A stretch of 64,000 nt of DNA from Deltaproteobacteria bacterium (GTDB lineage Bacteria > Desulfobacterota > Binatia > Binatales > Binataceae). Numbering within the stretch: position 1 is the first letter of the stretch; the number at the start of each line of letters is the position of its first letter. The notes below the pieces were generated by a model. It was not told the origin of the DNA. It was given only the letters and a program-made list of their open reading frames with translations, and made no database searches. Positions 57,463 through 64,000 of the stretch are shown here, piece by piece. A program made the position numbers and the translations under genes. The stretch lies in assembly GCA_021831785.1 (NCBI GenBank), contig JAKBMB010000011.1, positions 317,491 through 381,490 of the forward strand. Reading direction: 5' to 3'.

Positions 57463-59685
57463 GTGACGGACCACTCCGCCGAAGAAGTCCTTAAGCACGC
57501 CGAGACGGCGCGTCGCAAGCGCGAATTGACCGTGGTTACGGTCGCCGGCGTGCTCTTGCTGCTGTTCGCGCTGGCCGAGACGCTGTTGCCGCCGTTCACC
57601 AACCACACGTCTCTGCTTTCCAACATCGTAGTCATTTTGCTCTTCGACCTGAGCTTCGTCCTGCTCGGCCTGCTGGTGTTCCTGGTGGGACGCAATCTGG
57701 CCAAAGTCATCTTCGAGCACCGGCGCGGGATGATAGGGTCGAAACTGCAAGGGCGGCTGGTGGTTGGGTTCATCGCGGCGGCGTTGATTCCGAGCTTGTT
57801 TCTGCTCTACGTTGCCGAGTCGTTTTTGCGGGCCAATATCAACGCCTGGTTCGACCCGGAATATCAAAAGGTACTCGACGACTCGCTGGCGATCGCGAAG
57901 ACCTACTACCTTAATTCTGCCAACCAGGCGCTCCATGACGGGCGCGAGCTTGCGATGCAGATCGCCGAAGGCGGGCTGATGGAAAAAGCGCAACGCGCCT
58001 CGCTTAAGCGCTTTATCGAGCGCAAGCAGCGCGAATACGGCCTCGGTACGATTGAAGTCTTTTCAGCCGACCGCCGTCTGCTGGTGTTGGAGCTGGGCCC
58101 CCACACTCCGGCGAGCATCGGCGTTGCTCCGGAATCGCGGTTTCTGCTCAACCTCTTGCAAGGCCAAGCGGTTTCGCAGACCGAGCATCTGGGGAAATCC
58201 GACGTGATCCGCGGCGGCGCTCCAATCTACGCCAAGGCCGAGGGTGACGCTATCGTCGGCGCCGTGGTCGTCGATTACTATTTGCCGAGGAGCCTGGTCA
58301 AGCGCGCTGACTCGGTGTCGCGCAGCTTCGACGACTACCTGCAACTGCGCACCCTTAAGCGGCCGATCTTCCGCAGCTACATCCTGGTCCTGGTGCTCAT
58401 CGCACTGGTGGTGGCCTTGCTCGCGAGCTGGCTCGGAATCTACCTGGCGCGCGGCATCACCGGGCCAATCAAGCTGCTTGCCGAGGGAACCCAGGCCGTG
58501 GCCGGCGGCAACTTGAACTACCAGATCATGCCGGTGGGAGACGACGAGATCGCGCATCTGGTGCGGTCGTTCAACCAGATGACGGCGGACCTGCGCGCGT
58601 CCCGCTCGGAACTGGAGCGGCGCCGGCGCGCCATCGAGACCCTTTTGCACAAGGTGCCGGCGGGCGTGGTCGCGATCGACGTGCTGGGTGGTCTGCTCAC
58701 CATCAATCCGTGCGCCGAGCGCTTGCTCGGGGTCACGGCCGCGCAGGCGCTCGGCTGCCGCTACGCGGAGGTGCTCCCGACGCAGGTGGCCAAGGTGCTG
58801 GACGAACAGCCGCGCGACGGAGCGGGGTCCAGAGACTTCCGCTGTTCAATCGAGCTGGGCCGCAACCCCGGCGAGCCGGAGCTGATGATGACGGCCACGC
58901 CCCTGGAACAAGAGGACGGCTCCGTGGGCGGGCACCTTTTGTTTTTCGAAGACGTCAGCCAGATCGCCAAGGTCGAACGTATGGAGGCCTGGCGCGAAGT
59001 GGCGCGTAGGATCGCCCATGAGATCAAAAATCCGCTCACGCCGATTCGGCTTTGCGCCGAGCGCATTCGCCGCCATCTTAACGGCGCCGTTCGCCCCGAA
59101 ACGGCGCGCCTTCTCGACGAATGCAGCCGCACGATTCTCAGCGAGGTCGAAGACCTCAAGCATCTGCTCGACGAGTTTTCGGCCTTCGCGCGGCTGCCTC
59201 ACCTAAACCCGATTCCGGGAGACCTCAACGCAGTGGCCGAGGAGGTCTCGAGCAACTTCCGCAAAGCGCATCCCGAAATCAATTTCACCCTCGAGCTTGA
59301 GCCGGGACTGCCGACGATCATGCTCGATCGCGAAGCGATCAAGCGCGTCTTGGTTAACCTGCTCGACAACGCGGCGGCCGCCACCAGCGCGAGCGCGCCG
59401 GCGCCGTGGATCGGGCTTAGAACGCACCTCAACGCAAGAAGCGGGATCGTAACTCTAGAGGTGGCTGACAACGGCCCAGGCATCAAACCGCACCTCAAGA
59501 CCCGCATCTTCGAACCATATTTCTCCACGAAAACTGACGGCGCCGGGCTCGGCTTAGCGATCGTCTCGGCAATCGTTACCGACCATCATGGCTTCGTGCG
59601 GGTGAGAGACAACGCGCCGAGCGGAAGCAAATTCGTGCTAGAGTTTCCCGTGAGAGGACAGCGGCTGGCGCACGCCATCGGGTAA
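57463..59685 (+). CDS. ntrY: NtrY-type membrane sensor histidine kinase
   Basis: 740 residues. Three to four N-terminal transmembrane helices and an extracytoplasmic segment (about residues 115-290), a further helix, then HAMP (GITGPIKLLAEGTQAVAGGNLNY), PAS-like domain (about 390-500), HisKA with H-box EVARRIAHEIKNPLTPIRLCAERIRRH, and HATPase with NLLDNAAAAT, VADNGPGI, YFSTKTDGAGLGLAIV. This is the NtrY layout; NtrY usually pairs with NtrX. Here the next gene carries the receiver domain fused to LpxC. GTG start at 57463 lies three bases after the DUF2905 stop. Confidence 0.93.
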   Translation: MTDHSAEEVLKHAETARRKRELTVVTVAGVLLLLFALAETLLPPFTNHTSLLSNIVVILLFDLSFVLLGLLVFLVGRNLAKVIFEHRRGMIGSKLQGRLVVGFIAAALIPSLFLLYVAESFLRANINAWFDPEYQKVLDDSLAIAKTYYLNSANQALHDGRELAMQIAEGGLMEKAQRASLKRFIERKQREYGLGTIEVFSADRRLLVLELGPHTPASIGVAPESRFLLNLLQGQAVSQTEHLGKSDVIRGGAPIYAKAEGDAIVGAVVVDYYLPRSLVKRADSVSRSFDDYLQLRTLKRPIFRSYILVLVLIALVVALLASWLGIYLARGITGPIKLLAEGTQAVAGGNLNYQIMPVGDDEIAHLVRSFNQMTADLRASRSELERRRRAIETLLHKVPAGVVAIDVLGGLLTINPCAERLLGVTAAQALGCRYAEVLPTQVAKVLDEQPRDGAGSRDFRCSIELGRNPGEPELMMTATPLEQEDGSVGGHLLFFEDVSQIAKVERMEAWREVARRIAHEIKNPLTPIRLCAERIRRHLNGAVRPETARLLDECSRTILSEVEDLKHLLDEFSAFARLPHLNPIPGDLNAVAEEVSSNFRKAHPEINFTLELEPGLPTIMLDREAIKRVLVNLLDNAAAATSASAPAPWIGLRTHLNARSGIVTLEVADNGPGIKPHLKTRIFEPYFSTKTDGAGLGLAIVSAIVTDHHGFVRVRDNAPSGSKFVLEFPVRGQRLAHAIG

Positions 59686-59744
59686 GCCGCGCGCGGCGCC
59701 TTTTATCGGCCCCGCGAGGATGTTGGAGCGGATGGGGAGTCAGG

Positions 59745-61067
59745 ATGTCGGAGCGAATGAACAGTCGAGCGGAAGACACGATACTCATAGTCGACGACGA
59801 AGAGCGAATCCGCTCTTCGCTCAAGGGCATACTGAGCGACGAAGGCTTTCGCGTGATCGACAGCGGCGAGGCCACGCGCGTGGTGGAGATCGTGGAACAA
59901 GAGCACCCGCGCTTGGTGTTGCTGGACGTATGGATGCCCGAGCGGGACGGCATCGATCTGCTGCGCCAGATCAAACTCGGCTCGCCGCAGACTGAGGTCG
60001 TAATGATTTCCGGCCACGGCAATATTCAGAACGCAGTCGCGGCGATAAAGCTCGGCGCAGCGGACTTTATCGAAAAGCCCTTCTCGGTCGAAAGCCTGCT
60101 CAACACTATCGCTCGTGTGCTGGCCGGGGCCGAAGAGCCGGCAGCGGCCGCCGGTCGAGGGCCGCTTTCGAACGCAGACCGCGGAGCCAATCCTTCGACA
60201 TCGCCGGCGACGCTGCGCCAGAAGACGATCAACCGTTCAGCGGTACTCGCCGGCCAAGGCTTGCACTCCGGATCGAGGACCGGCGTAGTTTTGCAACCCG
60301 CGCCGGCCGGCTTCGGCGTCGTCTTCATGCCGCTTTCCTCCGACGTCGCCATCCCGGCGCGGCTGGAGAACGTCTCCGATACCGGCTACAACACCACGGT
60401 TTCACGGGGCGGATATCACGTGCGCACGATAGAGCATCTGATGTCGGCACTGCACGCCTTCGGCATCACCAATCTTCTAATCAAAACCGAAGCGGAAATC
60501 CCTTCGCTCGACGGCTCGGCGCTCGACTTCTGCCGGCTCATCGCCGAGGTAGGCACCCGCGAACAGGACGCTACGGTGACGCCGCTGCGTGTTGACGAAC
60601 GGATCGTGGTGGGCGACCGGAACCTGCGCGAAGAGTATTTAAGCATCGAGCCCGCCGACAGCCTCATCATCGACTACACCTTGGTATATCCGCCGCCGAT
60701 TGGAGTTCAGCGCGCCTACTTTGAACTCGGCTCGCCGGACGAGTATGTGCGCGAGGTCGCTCCCGCGCGCACCTTCGGCTTGGTGAGCGAGATGCGCAAG
60801 CTCTCGGCGATGGGGCTTGCCCAAGGGGGCCGCCTGGACAATTGCATCCTGGTCGGCGACGACAAGGTGGTAAACACCGAGTTGCGCTTTGCCAACGAGT
60901 TCGCCCGCCATAAAGTGCTTGACCTGATCGGCGATCTCTACATTATGGGGCGGCCGGTCCTGGGCCGCATCGTAGCGCACAAGACCGGCCACTCCGACAA
61001 CGTCGCGCTGCTCAAGGCGCTGCGGAAATATTGCGAAGGCAGAGGATTGGGCGCGCCGCGCCATTGA
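59745..61067 (+). CDS. lpxC: Response-regulator receiver domain fused to LpxC deacetylase
   Basis: 440 residues in one uninterrupted frame. Residues 8-127 form a receiver domain of NtrX/NtrC type: DD17-18 acidic pocket, phosphoacceptor Asp61 (LVLLDVWMPERDG), Ser89 (VVMISGHGN) and Lys111 (DFIEKPFS). A Pro/Ala/Gly/Ser linker (about 128-157) leads to a complete LpxC, residues 158-440, the zinc enzyme for the committed step of lipid A synthesis: KTINRSAVLAGQGLHSG, HVRTIEHLMSALHAFG (Glu230, His231), EIPSLDGSA, FARHKVLDLIGDLY (zinc His389, Asp393) and HKTGHSDN (His416). The NtrX AAA+ and DNA-binding domains are absent. GGGGAG lies six bases before the ATG. Confidence 0.95.
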   Translation: MSERMNSRAEDTILIVDDEERIRSSLKGILSDEGFRVIDSGEATRVVEIVEQEHPRLVLLDVWMPERDGIDLLRQIKLGSPQTEVVMISGHGNIQNAVAAIKLGAADFIEKPFSVESLLNTIARVLAGAEEPAAAAGRGPLSNADRGANPSTSPATLRQKTINRSAVLAGQGLHSGSRTGVVLQPAPAGFGVVFMPLSSDVAIPARLENVSDTGYNTTVSRGGYHVRTIEHLMSALHAFGITNLLIKTEAEIPSLDGSALDFCRLIAEVGTREQDATVTPLRVDERIVVGDRNLREEYLSIEPADSLIIDYTLVYPPPIGVQRAYFELGSPDEYVREVAPARTFGLVSEMRKLSAMGLAQGGRLDNCILVGDDKVVNTELRFANEFARHKVLDLIGDLYIMGRPVLGRIVAHKTGHSDNVALLKALRKYCEGRGLGAPRH

Positions 61068-61101
61068 TCCTGTGCGATTGTAAGGATGCCGGGCGCCGTC
61101 G

Positions 61102-61878
61102 TTGCTCGCGCTCGGCAACGATGGATTAATTCGCCTAGGAGCGACGCAAGCTTTGCCTCGTTTCACGCGCGCTAAGCACGGCGGTTCGCCGCACAAGGGG
61201 TATAGCCCGGCGCCGCTAACGGGACGAATCGCCGTGCTGACAAGCGGCGGCCTCGACAGCGCGGCGCTCATCGCCGAAAGCGCGCGGGTTTACGCAAGCG
61301 TCTATCCCCTATACGTGCGGGCAGGCATGATCTGGGAGCGCAACGAGATTACGGCGCTCCGTCGTTTTTTAACCGCGCTGAGACTCAAAACGATCCGGCC
61401 GCTCGTTGTTTTGAACCTGCCGATGGACGACCTGATACGCGATCATTGGAGCATCACCGGAAAAAAGGTCCCGGGTTATCGCGCCGTGCTCTCTTCCAAC
61501 TACATCCCGGGGCGCAATCTGAGCTTAATCTGCAAGGCCGCGATCTTTTGCGCGCTTAATCGAATCGCCGAGATCGCCTTAGCCACACTGCGGTCGAATC
61601 CTTTTCCGGACGCGCAGCCCAAATTTTTCGACGCCATCACCGACGCCATCACGCTCGGCGTGGGGCTCAAGCTTAAGGTGCGCGCGCCCTATCTCGGCAT
61701 GACCAAGGCCGACCTCATCCGACGCATGAGCCGGCTGCCATTTGAACTGACCGTCTCCTGCATCCGCCCCAAGGGCATTATCCATTGCGGCGCCTGCACC
61801 AAATGCGCCGAGCGTGTCGAGGCGTTTCGCGACGCCGGTGTCCCGGACCCGACCAAGTACGCAAAGCGCGAAGTTTAG
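61102..61878 (+). CDS. QueC-like 7-cyano-7-deazaguanine synthase family protein
   Basis: Up to 258 residues. The PP-loop is VLTSGGLDSAALIAE, and the C-terminal zinc site is SCIRPKGIIHCGACTKCAERVEAF (C-x9-CGxCxKC). These match the QueC/ExsB ATP-pyrophosphatase family, which makes preQ0 for queuosine. The middle part is unlike typical QueC, and no QueD, QueE or FolE genes lie nearby, so a related but different amidation substrate is possible. The start is uncertain: TTG 61102 opens the frame, but the conserved part begins only near residue 40. Confidence 0.8.
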   Translation: MLALGNDGLIRLGATQALPRFTRAKHGGSPHKGYSPAPLTGRIAVLTSGGLDSAALIAESARVYASVYPLYVRAGMIWERNEITALRRFLTALRLKTIRPLVVLNLPMDDLIRDHWSITGKKVPGYRAVLSSNYIPGRNLSLICKAAIFCALNRIAEIALATLRSNPFPDAQPKFFDAITDAITLGVGLKLKVRAPYLGMTKADLIRRMSRLPFELTVSCIRPKGIIHCGACTKCAERVEAFRDAGVPDPTKYAKREV

Positions 61879-62096
61879 CGGGCCTACAATCTTCGGACAG
61901 ATTCGGCGCACTCCGTTTAGATAGCGTCAAAGTCAAAGGGGGCGGACCGCTACTGTGGGCCTAGCCGCGTAGTATCAAAGCCCGCCAACCGGCCGCGCGT
62001 AAAGGGCCGCGCTGAAGCAGCGAGCGAGATTGCGCCGCATGGCCTCGCGCCCTGCGAGAGCTGCATCCGCCGGCTGCTCCCGGCCACCAAGCGCCG
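61879..62096. other. Convergent intergenic region
   Basis: Short spacer between two genes reading toward each other. No clear hairpin followed by T-run is seen on either strand. Confidence 0.4.
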
Positions 62097-62855
62097 CTAA
62101 GGTTCGGCAGGATTAGCGGACTCCCGCACTGGCGTCGGCGCGGGTTCGAAAGCCGCATTGCACGGAGGTCCGTCGGCGAAAAAGTGCCGTACCTCTTGCG
62201 GCTCGCGGCCGAGCACAATGATGCTGGAGGACCGGGTTCCGTAGTTTTCAAGATGCACGCAAAGCGCACCGGAGCGCGGCAGAACCGGATCGAACGCGTC
62301 ATGGTCGGCGAGCAAGCATGCCAAGTCGCGCGGCTCTCCGGAGAACTGTCTCAGCGCGGCGAAGCGCCTGTAAACCCGGCTTATTTTGGGACACTCGAAG
62401 TCGTCGATATCGAGGTTGGTCAACATGTGAAGCCCGGGCTCCAGCGCCGCGACCTCGATTCGCCGCCCCCGCCGGTAACAGACCAGCGCCGCGTCGCGCG
62501 ACACCAGCACCAGGTTGAACGGGTTGTAGGCTGACGCCGATTCGGCGCTCACGTAGCGCGCCGCCTGCGCAGGCGTCGCATAGTGAAGCGCGTCCAGGCA
62601 TAAAAGGCCGCGCGAGCGCGCCCGCGGATCGGGACTCGACTCCGAGCGCCGGTTGAGCAGCCCGCAAACCAGGCCCTGTGCGTTGAGGCCGAGCCAGGTG
62701 CCGCCCGCCACGCGGTCCATTCCGCCGACGATTTCCGGGTTGCGCGCCAGAACGCGCGGAGGCAGAGAAGGGCGCGCAAGATATTCGTCGCGGTTAGCGG
62801 CGATCACTATCGGGTAGCGTCCGAAGACTTTAAAATATAGCGCGAGAGTACACAC
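62097..62855 (-). CDS. NRDE/TANGO2-family protein
   Basis: 252 residues. MCTLALYFKVFGRYPIVIAANRDEYLARP holds the N-terminal cysteine (Cys2, the Ntn-hydrolase-like nucleophile position) and the NRDE motif; GGTWLGLNAQGLVCGLLNRR follows. The family occurs in bacteria and as TANGO2 in animals, with proposed roles in haem or lipid handling, not settled. The enzyme function here cannot be stated. Confidence 0.9.
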   Translation of the reverse strand: MCTLALYFKVFGRYPIVIAANRDEYLARPSLPPRVLARNPEIVGGMDRVAGGTWLGLNAQGLVCGLLNRRSESSPDPRARSRGLLCLDALHYATPAQAARYVSAESASAYNPFNLVLVSRDAALVCYRRGRRIEVAALEPGLHMLTNLDIDDFECPKISRVYRRFAALRQFSGEPRDLACLLADHDAFDPVLPRSGALCVHLENYGTRSSSIIVLGREPQEVRHFFADGPPCNAAFEPAPTPVRESANPAEP

Positions 62856-62943
62856 CGAAACTAAAACTTGACAGTTGGGATCCGCGGCCGCAAGCTGGCG
62901 CCCTACGTTTCTCGGCTAAGAGGATCGCCGCCTGGCGCCGACA

Positions 62944-63375
62944 ATGGAGCCGCTCGGCAGGCATGGGTGCAGGCGAGGATCAAAGTTGCAGCAGGAACGC
63001 GAAGAGACTCGACGGCTGCTACGCTCGCTTGCCGGAACTGATGTTAGTGCAGGCAATGCGCGCGGGAGCACAGGGGACACCGAAACTCCAGAAGCGGCGC
63101 TCGCTGAAACAGCCCGAACTGTTGGGGAGCTTGGAAATACGGTAACGGCTCGCCAGCTCGCAGCAAGGTTGAACATTAGTCAAGACGCTGCGCGTCTTCG
63201 GCTACAGCGCGCGGAGCGCAAAGGCTTCATTCAGCGGGTAGCCTTTGGACAACATTCTGCGAAAGCCGAACAACCAGCAAACAAAACCACAGGTGAAACC
63301 GAATGGGAATCGGAACCAAAGCCGACGGCCCAGGCACACCCTCAGCGGTACGTACCTGAGCCGTCCAAAACCTGA
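62944..63375 (+). CDS. Possible small helix-turn-helix protein
   Basis: Up to 143 residues. The middle part, GELGNTVTARQLAARLNISQDAARLRLQRAERKGFIQRVA, looks like a winged helix-turn-helix. The start is uncertain (ATG 62944 or later), the ends are low-complexity and no family could be named. The stop overlaps the first base or two of the tRNA-like sequence at 63374. It may be a regulator linked to the neighbouring mobile DNA or an old fragment. Confidence 0.35.
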   Translation: MEPLGRHGCRRGSKLQQEREETRRLLRSLAGTDVSAGNARGSTGDTETPEAALAETARTVGELGNTVTARQLAARLNISQDAARLRLQRAERKGFIQRVAFGQHSAKAEQPANKTTGETEWESEPKPTAQAHPQRYVPEPSKT

Positions 63376-63448
63376 GCTGGTGGCCAAGTCCGGTAAGGCA
63401 AGCGTGCTCGCACCACCCTCACCGTCAGTTCAAATCTGACCCGGCCCT
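63374..63448 (+). tRNA. tRNA-like sequence 1 (degenerate cloverleaf, anticodon position CGC)
   Basis: 75 nt foldable as a cloverleaf. Acceptor GAGCTGG pairs with CCGGCCC at six of seven positions; D-arm GCC AAGTCCGGTAA GGC retains GG; anticodon stem GCGTG/CACCC has four of five pairs with loop CTCGCAC; T-arm GTCAG TTCAAAT CTGAC is perfect and canonical. The discriminator is T and no CCA is encoded. An Ala anticodon (CGC) is implied, but the Ala identity pair G3-U70 is missing. It may be a tRNA relic or a non-standard tRNA. Confidence 0.4.
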
Positions 63449-63455
63449 ACCCCAC

Positions 63456-63554
63456 CGGGGTGTGGCAAAACCAGCAGACGCGCTCGCCTTGGAAGCGAGT
63501 GGGCAAAACCGATTACCCGCGGTGCCCGAGCGGGTGCAAGTCCCGTCGCCCCGA
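63456..63554 (+). tRNA. tRNA-like sequence 2 with long variable arm (anticodon position UGG)
   Basis: 99 nt, seven bases after the previous one. Acceptor CGGGGTG pairs perfectly (one G-T) with CGCCCCG, discriminator A. Anticodon stem CTCGC/GCGAG is perfect, with loop CTTGGAA giving UGG (proline codons). A long variable arm closes with GGGCA/TGCCC, as in Leu, Ser or Tyr tRNAs. T-stem GCGGG/CCCGT holds loop TGCAAGT, with G instead of the invariant T55, and the D-loop lacks the usual GG. A class II body with a Pro anticodon is abnormal. Confidence 0.45.
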
Positions 63555-63699
63555 CGTTTCTAATAGCTCCACTTCCCCCTATTTTTGTCAAGTCGGTGTG
63601 GTGGGCTTAGGTGACCTAAAGTAAGCAGGAAGCGACCGGCGAGCAAACCTTTTCATCGCAATACTTGACACAAGTATCATAATCTGCTAACCTTTGATC
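63555..63699. other. Upstream region of the IS1595-type transposase
   Basis: This AT-richer stretch may contain the left end of the insertion sequence, but I cannot define a terminal repeat because the right end is off the window. It holds the promoter/operator listed next. Confidence 0.45.
63661..63693 (+). promoter_or_regulatory. Sigma-70-type promoter overlapped by a palindromic operator
   Basis: A good -35 (TTGACA, 63665-63670) and a -10 candidate (TAACCT, 63688-63693) are 17 bases apart, upstream of the transposase ATG at 63700. The perfect inverted repeat ATACTTG-ACA-CAAGTAT (63661-63677) covers the -35, the layout expected for a repressor site. With only six bases from -10 to the ATG, the message would be almost leaderless. 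Confidence 0.55.
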
Positions 63700-64000
63700 A
63701 TGGCCAAAGGACAAGGCAGAGTTGCCGAAGATAAGAGCGAAATCGTCGCGGCATTACCAAGGGCTTGCGCCGATGAGGTAGCAGCCGTCGAATTTTTTGA
63801 AACGCAGCGATGGAGCGAAACCGGCTCCTGCTGCCCGCGTTGCGGCGATACGGATGTTTACCAGATGCGGGACCGCAAAACCGGCGAGCGTAACCGGCGC
63901 TTTTTGTGGAAGTGCAACGGCTGCCAGAAACAATACACCGTGCGCGTCGGAACAATTCTCGAAGAAAGCCTCATCCCTTTGCGCCATTGGGCTTATGCGT
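63700..64000 (+). CDS. IS1595-family (ISXO2-like) transposase, N-terminal part
   Basis: The first 100 codons of an ISXO2/IS1595 transposase, cut by the right edge. MAKGQGRVAEDKSEIVAALPRACADEVAAVEFFETQRW is followed by the N-terminal zinc ribbon CCPRCGDTDVYQM...RRFLWKCNGCQKQYTVRVGTILEESLIPLRHW, which marks this family. The catalytic DDE part lies beyond the window, so intactness is unknown. Confidence 0.85.
   Translation, partial: MAKGQGRVAEDKSEIVAALPRACADEVAAVEFFETQRWSETGSCCPRCGDTDVYQMRDRKTGERNRRFLWKCNGCQKQYTVRVGTILEESLIPLRHWAYA

Noticed and set aside
59745-61067. Receiver-LpxC fusion as an assembly chimera of ntrX and lpxC
   Set aside because: The frame is continuous with a typical flexible linker, both domains are complete at their boundaries, and no repeat or low-complexity join is seen. 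It cannot be excluded fully without reads.

Overview
The window looks like a chromosomal segment of an uncultured, GC-rich Gram-negative bacterium. LpxC, AsmA-type, RND-efflux and Tat-exported proteins show an outer membrane. The mix of an alpha/beta hydrolase-cyclase fusion, several glutathione transferases, an N-type ATPase and an NtrY kinase resembles soil lineages around the old Deltaproteobacteria, such as Binatota. That placement is inference; no rRNA is present. Most genes are single or in short operons, separated by repeat-rich intergenic DNA.

Layout. 1-5.5 kb: truncated ArsS-like radical SAM gene, hydrolase-cyclase fusion, and a bufferin (copper-binding RiPP) locus, bufA-bufB-bufC, on the minus strand. 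5.5-12.2 kb: a complete minus-strand N-type ATPase operon in the canonical order atpD-C-Q-R-B-E-F-A-G. 12.7-13.65 kb: ECF sigma factor plus zinc-finger anti-sigma factor. About 360 bp between bufA and the ATPase operon is repeated, diverged and in direct orientation, between the ATPase operon and the sigma factor. This suggests the ATPase operon was inserted between bufA and its sigma factor. 14-19.7 kb: MerA-like reductase, DJ-1/PfpI protein, three GSTs, CysC. 19.9-29.5 kb: tRNA-Arg(ACG), a decayed IS5-type transposase, then a surface-glycan cluster (GT2, two fungal-type mannosyltransferases of the MNN1 and Anp1 families, FkbM methyltransferase, GT4), a PqqD-like protein and a Tat-exported pentapeptide-repeat protein.

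30-47.7 kb: TRIC/YicG channel, a very long AsmA-like protein, 6-phosphogluconate dehydrogenase, two tandem MFS transporters, PolX, an anchored protein of unknown function, and CusBA copper/silver efflux. 47.9-57.5 kb: exported methyltransferase-like protein, ValS-BirA, an EF-G paralogue, and small membrane proteins. 57.2-62.9 kb: DUF2905, an NtrY-type histidine kinase, and a single protein fusing a response-regulator receiver domain to LpxC, the committed enzyme of lipid A synthesis; then QueC-like and NRDE proteins. The last kilobase holds two tandem cloverleaf-like (tRNA-like) sequences and the start of an IS1595-type transposase.

The most notable points are the receiver-LpxC fusion next to NtrY, which implies direct two-component control of lipid A synthesis; the direct repeats around the N-ATPase operon between bufferin genes and an ECF sigma factor; a miniature transposon in the sigma-factor promoter whose empty site survives in the other repeat copy; the fungal-type mannosyltransferase pair; and the tandem tRNA-like elements. 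Three families of short terminal-inverted-repeat elements occur in the intergenic regions.
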